Shown here: one piece after another, positions 1-11,400 of the stretch
Layout of the letters: each line of letters starts with the position of its first letter
Position numbering within the stretch: the first letter of the stretch is position 1
Made by a program: the position numbers and the translations under genes
Origin: Vibrio gallaecicus
GTDB taxonomy: Bacteria > Pseudomonadota > Gammaproteobacteria > Enterobacterales > Vibrionaceae
DNA: 64,000 nt
Direction: 5' to 3'
Assembly (NCBI RefSeq): GCF_024347495.1
Contig: NZ_AP025490.1
Span: 1,550,001 to 1,614,000 of the forward strand
Notes under the pieces: generated by a model
Told to the model about the DNA's origin: nothing
The model's input: the letters and a program-made list of their open reading frames with translations, nothing else
Database searches by the model: none

Positions 1-478
1 GACCAACAATCTCAATTCTCGAGCTCAGAATACCGTTACTGATTAATGCTCTTCTCACATTTGCAGCACGAGTTTTCGAAAGTTGTAGGTTGTGCTCTGC
101 ATTACCAGTTTTACTTGCATAGCCCTGAAGTTCGATAGCAGTAGATGAATATTGTTTTAGAAAACTAGCCATCTCACGGATTTGAGCCAAGAAAGCTGGG
201 TTGATGTCTACGGAGTTATTTGCAAACAATATTTGAAGTTGCATTTTTTCTGTAGTTTTTAAAAAAGTACCACAGCCATCATTATCAATCTCTGCGCGTG
301 CTGGGGTATCAGGACATAAATCCCGCTCATTGATTACTCCGTCATTATCCTCATCTAAAAGATCATAGTTTCTTTCAGCGATAGGCGTTGGGACATAATC
401 AAACTCATCACTCTCAGATGCAAATGTGCTCACAGATACTAAGAGAGCAAGTAATGGAAATATGATTCGCTTAGTCAT
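1..478 (-). CDS. OmpA-family outer membrane protein of the adhesin secretion locus (partial)
   Basis: The gene starts at the ATG at 478 and runs off the left edge, so its C-terminus is missing. The first ~20 residues (MTKRIIFPLLALLVSVSTFA) form a signal peptide. Around residues 42-59 there is a thrombospondin type-3-like acidic repeat (DEDNDGVINERDLCPDTP), then the start of an OmpA C-terminal peptidoglycan-binding domain with the typical order LFANNS, IELQGYAS, LSKTRAANVRRAL. The start codon is 3 nt after the stop of the TolC-like gene, so the two are almost certainly cotranscribed. Known family role: outer-membrane or periplasmic protein gripping peptidoglycan. In the Shewanella bpfA cluster an OmpA-family gene follows the TolC-type gene in the same way. 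Inference: it stabilises the type I secretion port that displays the giant adhesin. Confidence 0.85.
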   Translation of the reverse strand, partial: MTKRIIFPLLALLVSVSTFASESDEFDYVPTPIAERNYDLLDEDNDGVINERDLCPDTPARAEIDNDGCGTFLKTTEKMQLQILFANNSVDINPAFLAQIREMASFLKQYSSTAIELQGYASKTGNAEHNLQLSKTRAANVRRALISNGILSSRIEIVG

Positions 479-481
479 AAA

Positions 482-1792
482 TTAATATTCAACCTTTTCA
501 TTCCACTGCGCTGGTGTTTCAACCTTTAAAGCGGCTAGTAAGTTACCAGATGCATTCATTACACGATACTTTGCATATTGTTCATCATATTTTGCATCTA
601 AATAACCTTTACGTGCTTCGAAAAGTTCGTTTTCAGTGTTCAATAGATCTAAAAGTGTACGCTTACCTATACGGTACTGTTTCTCATAAGAAATTACGGT
701 TTGTGAAGCCGAATCTACATGGTCAGAAAGAAACTCTTTTTGTTGAACCGTTAGGTCTAGCGCATTCCAAGATAAACGTAGACTCTCTTCTACGCTCCTA
801 AAAGTACGTTCTCGAAGATCTTTCGATTTATTTAATTGATATGCCATACTTTCTGAACGGCTAGAATCTGAACCGCCATTATATAAGTTGTAACGTAAGC
901 GTAGCATAGCTGAGAATTCATCACTGTTGCCTTCAGTTCCGCCTGCATCATCTCGCCAAGTTTGTGCGGCTTCTACTGAAATCGTTGGGTAGTTATTGCT
1001 TTTTGACTGTTTATATTGAAATTTTGCTGAATCTACATCTACTTGAGCAATTTTTATTACAGGATGCATTTCAAAAGCTTGAGTGAGTGCCTTTTCGATT
1101 GTGAGTGGTAGAGCGCTAGAATCTGCTCTAGGAAATACTAATCCAAGAGGTGATTGACCTACTAGTTGCTCAAATTGTATATGTGTATCGAACAAGTTGT
1201 TTTGAGCGGCAAGTAAATTACCATGCGCTTTTGCTATACGGGCTTCGACTTGAGACATATCTGCAGTTGAGCCAATTCCAGAATCAACTCGCTTTTTAAT
1301 ATCTCTATAAATCTCTTTATGAGTAGCCAAGTTACTTTCAGAAAGAGATAACACTTCGTATGCCTTCACTGCATCTAAATAAACTTTGGTTACTTCTAGA
1401 GCCATATCTTGAGCATCAGAAAGTAATTGGTAACGAACAGATTCTGCATCAGCGGCTGTGCGGTCAATATCATTAAGAGTATTCGAACCATCCCAAATTA
1501 ACTGTGTAAGCGTCAAGGTCGCTTCTTTACGAGTTAAGTCAGTTTCATCATTATTATTTGAAGCAAGGCTAGTATGCTCATATCCAATACCCGCATCTAA
1601 ATCTATGCTAGGTCTATAAGCTCCTCCAGAGGCATCATTTATATATCGCTTGCTAATATATTCGTTGTATGAACTTTTGATGCTTGGATTAGTTTCTAAT
1701 GTAATAGCGACAGCCTGCTCGAGTGTTTGAGCATTAGAAGAAAGGCTTAAAGCTACCATAGAACCTAGAGTGCATTTTTGAATCCAATTCAA
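482..1792 (-). CDS. TolC-family outer membrane channel of a type I secretion system (LapE/AggA-like)
   Basis: This encodes an outer-membrane efflux protein of the TolC type. It has a cleavable signal peptide (MNWIQKCTLGSMVALSLSSNAQ, mature TLEQAV) and then the duplicated alpha-helical OEP repeats (TLEQAVAITLETNP near the N-terminus, SLRLSWNALDLT and GKRTLLDLLNTENELFEAR near the C-terminus). Length is about 436 residues, normal for type I secretion outer-membrane components. Start choice: the reading frame is open upstream to a TTG at 1834 and an ATG at 1810, neither with a visible Shine-Dalgarno. A TTG at 1792 follows a GGAG with 7 nt spacing and gives a standard signal peptide, so I prefer it. 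The gene is divergent from the giant RTX adhesin and immediately precedes an OmpA-family gene. Inference: it is the exit port for that adhesin and also the ring that retains its N-terminal plug. The membrane-fusion and ATPase partners are not in the visible cluster. Confidence 0.88.
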   Translation of the reverse strand: MNWIQKCTLGSMVALSLSSNAQTLEQAVAITLETNPSIKSSYNEYISKRYINDASGGAYRPSIDLDAGIGYEHTSLASNNNDETDLTRKEATLTLTQLIWDGSNTLNDIDRTAADAESVRYQLLSDAQDMALEVTKVYLDAVKAYEVLSLSESNLATHKEIYRDIKKRVDSGIGSTADMSQVEARIAKAHGNLLAAQNNLFDTHIQFEQLVGQSPLGLVFPRADSSALPLTIEKALTQAFEMHPVIKIAQVDVDSAKFQYKQSKSNNYPTISVEAAQTWRDDAGGTEGNSDEFSAMLRLRYNLYNGGSDSSRSESMAYQLNKSKDLRERTFRSVEESLRLSWNALDLTVQQKEFLSDHVDSASQTVISYEKQYRIGKRTLLDLLNTENELFEARKGYLDAKYDEQYAKYRVMNASGNLLAALKVETPAQWNEKVEY

Positions 1793-2171
1793 TTTATTTC
1801 TCCGGAGCATATGTAATGTGTGAATGTTAAACAAAGATGAGTCTCACATCTGAGAATCATAACAAGGTGTCAACAAATTTACGTTTTTATTAGACCAAAA
1901 ATAGATATGTGTCACCATGCATTTGCTTGGTTTTTATCTATATTAAGGCCCATTAAAGTTATTATATAAAATAATGAGTTAACTTGCTTAATATTTGTGT
2001 AACTTAATGACTTTTTGGCACATTTTTAGTCGTGTTAATGCGAATGATGAACTGTTATTTATATATTGCGCAGGCGTGAATTCTATAAGTTATAATGATA
2101 TATTAACAAGATAATATTTTAGTGTCATTTCGTTGACGACATTAACGAAGCTTTCGGATTTAGAGGTTTTT
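1793..2171. promoter_or_regulatory. Divergent promoter region between the TolC-like gene and the giant adhesin
   Basis: About 380 bases of AT-rich DNA with no convincing gene. It must carry the promoters of both diverging transcription units. The best -10 candidate for the adhesin is TATAAT at 2091-2096. A TTGCGC at 2066-2071 would sit 19 bp upstream, longer than ideal, so the -35 is uncertain. This would give a leader of roughly 70 nt before the ATG at 2172. A TTGGCACA at 2015-2022 looks like half of a sigma-54 site but lacks the -12 GC. Confidence 0.35.
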
Positions 2172-2444
2172 ATGGATATCACCGCAGTCATCGCTAGTAG
2201 TGCATTGGTTATTGGACAACGAATTGTCGTTGGTGTAGATGGCCAAATAAGAGTGTTAAAAGATGGCGAGCCATTACTCAATGGTGACGTTGTTCTCGAA
2301 ACATCGGATGAATCTAATCAACCTATAGTTAAGGTGAATCGATTTGTTGACGACAATGAACTCGATATAACTGACGATATTGCAAATATCTTTGCGGCTT
2401 TAGAGCAAGGTGAAGACCCAACTCAACTAAATGATGAGTTTGCT
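2172..2444 (+). other. N-terminal retention module of the adhesin (LapA-type)
   Basis: Residues 1-91 begin MDITAVIASSALVIGQRIVV and contain the pattern G.DG.IRVLKDGEPLLNGD, which resembles the retention modules of LapA/BpfA/FrhA/MpAFP. In those proteins this folded plug stops in the periplasm and leaves the adhesin threaded through the TolC-like pore. Assignment rests on recognised sequence pattern, position and the adjoining cleavage motif. Confidence 0.8.
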
Positions 2445-5400
2445 ACAGCAGCAGGTACCAGTGGCGGTTCAAGCTTGGTTGCTGGTGGAAGTATAGAAAG
2501 AGATGGCACTGAAATAATTGCACAAACGGAGTTCCTAACTGAAGGGTTTGTTTCTATAGGCTTATCTGAGACTCAAAGCCTGGGTTTGATCGAAGCTTTT
2601 CAGGCTCTAGATTCGACATTAGACACAACAGCACCTGATGCACCAGCATTGACACTGGATACGGACTCAGGCTCAGCGGCGGATGACTTCTTAACCAACG
2701 ACGGCAGCTTCACAGTCGGTGGTACAGAAGATGGCGCGACAGTCGAATACCTTGTTGACGGAAACTGGACGACAACGGCGCCAGTACCAACGGAAGGTGA
2801 CAACGCGATCACCGTTCGTCAAACTGACGCAGCGGGTAATACGTCAGGCAGCTCAACGCTGACGTTCACTCTTGATACCACAGCACCTGATGCACCAGCA
2901 TTGACACTGGATACGGACTCAGGCTCGGCGGCGGATGACTTCTTAACCAACGACGGCAGCTTCACAGTCGGCGGCACAGAAGATGGCGCGACAGTCGAAT
3001 ACCTTGTTGACGGAAACTGGACGACAACGGCGCCAGTACCAACGGAAGGTGATAACACGATCACCGTTCGTCAAACCGACGCAGCGGGTAATACCTCAGG
3101 CAGCTCAACGCTGACGTTCACTCTTGATACCACAGCACCTGATGCTCCAGCATTGACACTTGATACGGACTCAGGCTCAGCGGCGGATGACTTCTTAACC
3201 AACGACGGCAGCTTCACAGTCGGTGGCACAGAAGATGGCGCGACAGTCGAATACCTTGTTGACGGAAACTGGACGACAACGGCGCCAGTACCAACGGAAG
3301 GTGATAACACGATCACCGTTCGTCAAACCGACGCAGCGGGTAATACCTCAGGCAGCTCAACGCTGACGTTCACTCTTGATACCACAGCACCTGATGCTCC
3401 AGCATTGACACTTGATACGGACTCAGGCTCAGCGGCGGATGACTTCTTAACCAACGACGGCAGCTTCACAGTCGGTGGCACAGAAGATGGCGCGACAGTC
3501 GAATACCTTGTTGACGGAAACTGGACGACAACGGCGCCAGTACCAACGGAAGGTGATAACACGATCACCGTTCGTCAAACCGACGCAGCGGGTAATACCT
3601 CAGGCAGCTCAACGCTGACGTTCACTCTTGATACCACAGCACCTGATGCTCCAGCATTGACACTTGATACGGACTCAGGCTCAGCGGCGGATGACTTCTT
3701 AACCAACGACGGCAGCTTCACAGTCGGTGGCACAGAAGATGGCGCGACAGTCGAATACCTTGTTGACGGAAACTGGACGACAACGGCTCCAGTGCCAACG
3801 GAAGGTGACAACACGATCACCGTTCGTCAAACTGACGCAGCGGGTAATACGTCAGGCAGCTCAACGCTGACGTTCACTCTTGATACCACAGCACCTGATG
3901 CACCAGCATTGACACTGGATACGGACTCAGGCTCAGCGGCGGATGACTTCTTAACCAACGACGGCAGCTTCACAGTCGGTGGCACAGAAGATGGCGCGAC
4001 AGTCGAATACCTTGTTGACGGAAACTGGACGACAACGGCGCCAGTACCAACGGAAGGTGATAACACGATCACCGTTCGTCAAACCGACGCAGCGGGTAAT
4101 ACCTCAGGCAGCTCAACGCTGACGTTCACTCTTGATACCACAGCACCTGATGCTCCAGCATTGACACTGGATACGGACTCAGGCTCAGCGGCGGATGACT
4201 TCTTAACCAACGACGGCAGTTTCACAGTCGGTGGTACAGAAGATGGCGCGACAGTCGAATACCTTGTTGACGGAAACTGGACGACAACGGCGCCAGTACC
4301 AACGGAAGGTGATAACACGATCACCGTTCGTCAAACCGACGCAGCGGGTAATACCTCAGGCAGCTCAACGCTGACGTTCACTCTTGATACCACAGCACCT
4401 GATGCTCCAGCATTGACACTTGATACGGACTCAGGCTCAGCGGCGGATGACTTCTTAACCAACGACGGCAGCTTCACAGTCGGTGGCACAGAAGATGGCG
4501 CGACAGTCGAATACCTTGTTGACGGAAACTGGACGACAACGGCGCCAGTACCAACGGAAGGTGATAACACGATCACCGTTCGTCAAACCGACGCAGCGGG
4601 TAATACCTCAGGCAGCTCAACGCTGACGTTCACTCTTGATACCACAGCACCTGATGCTCCAGCATTGACACTTGATACGGACTCAGGCTCAGCGGCGGAT
4701 GACTTCTTAACCAACGACGGCAGCTTCACAGTCGGTGGTACAGAAGATGGCGCGACAGTCGAATACCTTGTTGACGGAAACTGGACGACAACGGCGCCAG
4801 TACCAACGGAAGGTGATAACACAATTACCGTTCGTCAAACCGACGCAGCGGGTAATACCTCAGGTAGCTCAACGCTGACGTTCACTCTTGATACCACAGC
4901 ACCTGATGCTCCAGCATTGACACTGGATACGGACTCAGGCTCAGCGGCGGATGACTTCTTAACCAACGACGGCAGTTTCACAGTCGGTGGTACAGAAGAT
5001 GGCGCGACAGTCGAATACCTTGTTGACGGAAACTGGACGACAACGGCTCCAGTGCCAACGGAAGGTGACAACACGATCACCGTTCGTCAAACCGACGCAG
5101 CGGGTAATACGTCAGGCAGCTCAACGCTGACGTTCACTCTTGATACCACAGCACCTGATGCACCAGCATTGACACTGGATACGGACTCAGGCTCAGCGGC
5201 GGATGACTTCTTAACCAACGACGGCAGCTTCACAGTCGGTGGCACAGAAGATGGCGCGACAGTCGAATACCTTGTTGACGGAAACTGGACGACAACGGCG
5301 CCAGTACCAACGGAAGGTGATAACACGATCACCGTTCGTCAAACCGACGCAGCGGGTAATACCTCAGGCAGCTCAACGCTGACGTTCACTCTTGATACCA

Positions 5401-8400
5401 CAGCACCTGATGCTCCAGCATTGACACTTGATACGGACTCAGGCTCAGCGGCGGATGACTTCTTAACCAACGACGGCAGCTTCACAGTCGGTGGTACAGA
5501 AGATGGCGCGACAGTCGAATACCTTGTTGACGGAAACTGGACGACAACGGCGCCAGTACCAACGGAAGGTGATAACACAATTACCGTTCGTCAAACCGAC
5601 GCAGCGGGTAATACCTCAGGCAGCTCAACGCTGACGTTCACTCTTGATACCACAGCACCTGATGCTCCAGCATTGACACTTGATACGGACTCAGGCTCAG
5701 CGGCGGATGACTTCTTAACCAACGACGGCAGCTTCACAGTCGGTGGTACAGAAGATGGCGCGACAGTCGAATACCTTGTTGACGGAAACTGGACGACAAC
5801 GGCGCCAGTACCAACGGAAGGTGATAACACAATTACCGTTCGTCAAACCGACGCAGCGGGTAATACCTCAGGTAGCTCAACGCTGACGTTCACTCTTGAT
5901 ACACAGGCAGAATCAGGAAATGTGAGCGTAGATAGCATTACATCAGATGATGTTGTTACTGAGACTGAAAAAGAGCAAACAATTTTTGTTACAGGCACTG
6001 CTACCGATGGAGACATACAACCTAACGACGTCGTAACTGCTGTTATTAATGGAACGACATATACTAGTGTTGTAAAAGAGAATGGTACATGGGAGCTAAG
6101 TGTTAATGGTGAGGACCTAGCAGAAGACACCGAGTTCACTGTTTCTGTTAGCTCAACCGATAATGCAGGAAATAGTGTTTCAAGCTCAGGAACTTCTACT
6201 CATATTTATGACTCGACTCCGGTTAATGTAAACATAGATATTGATCCGATTACTGAAGACTCGGTGATTAACGCAACTGAAGCTCAAGGGACAGTTACGA
6301 TTACAGGTTCTGTCACTGGTGAGAATTACGTTTCTGGAACAGTGGCACTGACCATCAATGGCGTTGAGTACGTAGGTCAAGTAATCGACGGAAAATACAG
6401 TATTGACGTCAATGGGTCTGACCTAAACTTTGATAGCGATAATATCGTCGACGCGAAGGTAGATGTAGTAAATGAAGCTGGCAATGTTGGATCGGCTACT
6501 TCAACAGAGTTCTATCTGGTTGATTTAACAGCTAGAGGAACGATCGTTATTGAATCAATTGCTGACGACAATGTTATCAATCAAAGTGAAAGCGAAAGTA
6601 CTGTCTCAGTTAAAGGTACCGTTGGAAGAGATGCAGATACTGGTGACCAGGTATCAGTATTAGTAAATGGTGTGACTTATCTAACTGTTGTCCAAAGCGA
6701 TAAAACATGGAGTGTAGATGTTCAGGGTAGTGATCTTGTAGCTGATAATTCAGTAACTGCTACTGTTACCGGGCAAGATTGGGTTGGGAATGAATTTAGT
6801 AGTTCGACCTCTAAAGCTTATGATTTAGACACCGATATCAGCAAACCGACCATCGATCTGGTGGCGTCGAGCGACAGCGGCGACAGCGACACAGACAACC
6901 TAACCAATGACAAGACGCCGACGTTCTCGCTGGGCAACATCGATGACGATGTGGTGGCAGCGGGCATCGTGGTGCTCAAAGACGGCGTTGCCCTAGAAGG
7001 CACGCTGACCGAAGAGCAAGACGGCACTTGGAGCTTCACGCCGAGCGCCGACCTGGCGGATGGCACTTACGACTTGAGCGTAAAAGCGACGGACGATGCG
7101 GGTAATAGCGACACATCAGACGCACTCGCAGTGACCATCGATACCGACGCGGCGGCGACCATCACAATCGATGATGATATCGCAGGCGACGACATCGTGA
7201 ACGCAGCGGAAGCGGCTGGTGACGTGACCATTACGGGTACCGTGGGTGGCGACGCGAAAGAAGGTGATACGGTGACGTTGACGGTGAACGGCAACTCAAC
7301 CGATTACACAGGCACGGTGAAAGCGGATGGCACTTACAGCATCAATGTACCGGGCAGCGAGTTAGTTGCGGATGCGGACAGCACCATCGTGGCGAGCGTG
7401 AGTGGCACCGATGAAGCGGGCAACCCGTTCACGGCGACGACCGAAACCAGCGGAGACAACAAAGACGGTGGTTACGAGGTTGATACGGGTATCAGCAAAC
7501 CGACCATCGATCTGGTTGCGTCGAGCGACAGCGGCAAAGAAGACGCTCACGGCAGCGACACAGACAACCTGACCAACGATACGACGCCAACCTTCACGTT
7601 CGGCAACATCGATGATGATGTTGAGAAAGTGGAAGTGTTCAACGGCACGACCTTGCTGGGTGAAGCGGTTAAAGTTGAGGGCGTGTGGACCTTCACGGCG
7701 ACAGACGGTCAGCTGACAGAAGGTGCGAACAGCATCACGGTGAAAGCGACGGACGATGCGGGTAATAGCGACACATCAGACGCACTCGCAGTGACCATCG
7801 ATACCGACGCGGCGGCGACCATCACAATCGATGATGATATCGCAGGCGACGACATCGTGAACGCAGCGGAAGCGGCTGGTGACGTGACCATTACGGGTAC
7901 CGTGGGTGGCGACGCGAAAGAAGGTGATACGGTGACGTTGACGGTGAACGGCAACTCAACCGATTACACAGGCACGGTGAAAGCGGATGGCACTTACAGC
8001 ATCAATGTACCGGGCAGCGAGTTAGTTGCGGATGCGGACAGCACCATCGTGGCGAGCGTGAGTGGCACCGATGAAGCGGGCAACCCGTTCACGGCGACGA
8101 CCGAAACCAGCGGAGACAACAAAGACGGTGGTTACGAGGTTGATACGGGTATCAGCAAACCGACCATCGATCTGGTTGCGTCGAGCGACAGCGGCAAAGA
8201 AGACGCTCACGGCAGCGACACAGACAACCTGACCAACGATACGACGCCAACCTTCACGTTCGGCAACATCGATGATGATGTTGAGAAAGTGGAAGTGTTC
8301 AACGGCACGACCTTGCTGGGTGAAGCGGTTAAAGTTGAGGGCGTGTGGACCTTCACGGCGACAGACGGTCAGCTGACAGAAGGTGCGAACAGCATCACGG

Positions 8401-11400
8401 TGAAAGCGACGGACGATGCGGGTAATAGCGACACATCAGACGCACTCGCAGTGACCATCGATACCGACGCGGCGGCGACCATCACAATCGATGATGATAT
8501 CGCAGGCGACGACATCGTGAACGCAGCGGAAGCGGCTGGTGACGTGACCATTACGGGTACCGTGGGTGGCGACGCGAAAGAAGGTGATACGGTGACGTTG
8601 ACGGTGAACGGCAACTCAACCGATTACACAGGCACGGTGAAAGCGGATGGCACTTACAGCATCAATGTACCGGGCAGCGAGTTAGTTGCGGATGCGGACA
8701 GCACCATCGTGGCGAGCGTGAGTGGCACCGATGAAGCGGGCAACCCGTTCACGGCGACGACCGAAACCAGCGGAGACAACAAAGACGGTGGTTACGAGGT
8801 TGATACGGGTATCAGCAAACCGACCATCGATCTGGTTGCGTCGAGCGACAGCGGCAAAGAAGACGCTCACGGCAGCGACACAGACAACCTGACCAACGAT
8901 ACGACGCCAACCTTCACGTTCGGCAACATCGATGATGATGTTGAGAAAGTGGAAGTGTTCAACGGCACGACCTTGCTGGGTGAAGCGGTTAAAGTTGAGG
9001 GCGTGTGGACCTTCACGGCGACAGACGGTCAGCTGACAGAAGGTGCGAACAGCATCACGGTGAAAGCGACGGACGATGCGGGTAATAGCGACACATCAGA
9101 CGCACTCGCAGTGACCATCGATACCGACGCGGCGGCGACCATCACAATCGATGATGATATCGCAGGCGACGACATCGTGAACGCAGCGGAAGCGGCTGGT
9201 GACGTGACCATTACGGGTACCGTGGGTGGCGACGCGAAAGAAGGTGATACGGTGACGTTGACGGTGAACGGCAACTCAACCGATTACACAGGCACGGTGA
9301 AAGCGGATGGCACTTACAGCATCAATGTACCGGGCAGCGAGTTAGTTGCGGATGCGGACAGCACCATCGTGGCGAGCGTGAGTGGCACCGATGAAGCGGG
9401 CAACCCGTTCACGGCGACGACCGAAACCAGCGGAGACAACAAAGACGGTGGTTACGAGGTTGATACGGGTATCAGCAAACCGACCATCGATCTGGTTGCG
9501 TCGAGCGACAGCGGCAAAGAAGACGCTCACGGCAGCGACACAGACAACCTGACCAACGATACGACGCCAACCTTCACGTTCGGCAACATCGATGATGATG
9601 TTGAGAAAGTGGAAGTGTTCAACGGCACGACCTTGCTGGGTGAAGCGGTTAAAGTTGAGGGCGTGTGGACCTTCACGGCGACAGACGGTCAGCTGACAGA
9701 AGGTGCGAACAGCATCACGGTGAAAGCGACGGACGATGCGGGTAATAGCGACACATCAGACGCACTCGCAGTGACCATCGATACCGACGCGGCGGCGACC
9801 ATCACAATCGATGATGATATCGCAGGCGACGACATCGTGAACGCAGCGGAAGCGGCTGGTGACGTGACCATTACGGGTACCGTGGGTGGCGACGCGAAAG
9901 AAGGTGATACGGTGACGTTGACGGTGAACGGCAACTCAACCGATTACACAGGCACGGTGAAAGCGGATGGCACTTACAGCATCAATGTACCGGGCAGCGA
10001 GTTAGTTGCGGATGCGGACAGCACCATCGTGGCGAGCGTGAGTGGCACCGATGAAGCGGGCAACCCGTTCACGGCGACGACCGAAACCAGCGGAGACAAC
10101 AAAGACGGTGGTTACGAGGTTGATACGGGTATCAGCAAACCGACCATCGATCTGGTTGCGTCGAGCGACAGCGGCAAAGAAGACGCTCACGGCAGCGACA
10201 CAGACAACCTGACCAACGATACGACGCCAACCTTCACGTTCGGCAACATCGATGATGATGTTGAGAAAGTGGAAGTGTTCAACGGCACGACCTTGCTGGG
10301 TGAAGCGGTTAAAGTTGAGGGCGTGTGGACCTTCACGGCGACAGACGGTCAGCTGACAGAAGGTGCGAACAGCATCACGGTGAAAGCGACGGACGATGCG
10401 GGTAATAGCGACACATCAGACGCACTCGCAGTGACCATCGATACCGACGCGGCGGCGACCATCACAATCGATGATGATATCGCAGGCGACGACATCGTGA
10501 ACGCAGCGGAAGCGGCTGGTGACGTGACCATTACGGGTACCGTGGGTGGCGACGCGAAAGAAGGTGATACGGTGACGTTGACGGTGAACGGCAACTCAAC
10601 CGATTACACAGGCACGGTGAAAGCGGATGGCACTTACAGCATCAATGTACCGGGCAGCGAGTTAGTTGCGGATGCGGACAGCACCATCGTGGCGAGCGTG
10701 AGTGGCACCGATGAAGCGGGCAACCCGTTCACGGCGACGACCGAAACCAGCGGAGACAACAAAGACGGTGGTTACGAGGTTGATACGGGTATCAGCAAAC
10801 CGACCATCGATCTGGTTGCGTCGAGCGACAGCGGCAAAGAAGACGCTCACGGCAGCGACACAGACAACCTGACCAACGATACGACGCCAACCTTCACGTT
10901 CGGCAACATCGATGATGATGTTGAGAAAGTGGAAGTGTTCAACGGCACGACCTTGCTGGGTGAAGCGGTTAAAGTTGAGGGCGTGTGGACCTTCACGGCG
11001 ACAGACGGTCAGCTGACAGAAGGTGCGAACAGCATCACGGTGAAAGCGACGGACGATGCGGGTAATAGCGACACATCAGACGCACTCGCAGTGACCATCG
11101 ATACCGACGCGGCGGCGACCATCACAATCGATGATGATATCGCAGGCGACGACATCGTGAACGCAGCGGAAGCGGCTGGTGACGTGACCATTACGGGTAC
11201 CGTGGGTGGCGACGCGAAAGAAGGTGATACGGTGACGTTGACGGTGAACGGCAACTCAACCGATTACACAGGCACGGTGAAAGCGGATGGCACTTACAGC
11301 ATCAATGTACCGGGCAGCGAGTTAGTTGCGGATGCGGACAGCACCATCGTGGCGAGCGTGAGTGGCACCGATGAAGCGGGCAACCCGTTCACGGCGACGA

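Noticed and set aside
2015..2031. TTGGCACA resembling a sigma-54 -24 element upstream of the adhesin
   Set aside because: The GG is followed after ten bases by GT, not GC, and there is no TTGC at -12.
2133..2171. Upstream TTG start for the adhesin adding 13 residues
   Set aside because: No Shine-Dalgarno before the TTG, while ATG 2172 has GAGG at good spacing and matches the usual retention-module N-terminus.
2600..5830. Regular minus-strand open frames of ~80 codons, one per 252-bp repeat
   Set aside because: They are antisense shadows of the adhesin repeats: periodic, no Shine-Dalgarno, low-complexity Ser/Val/Pro composition.
7213..7220. GCTGGTGA in every 660-bp unit, close to the E. coli Chi octamer
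   Set aside because: It differs at the last base from GCTGGTGG, and the Chi sequence of this host is unknown.
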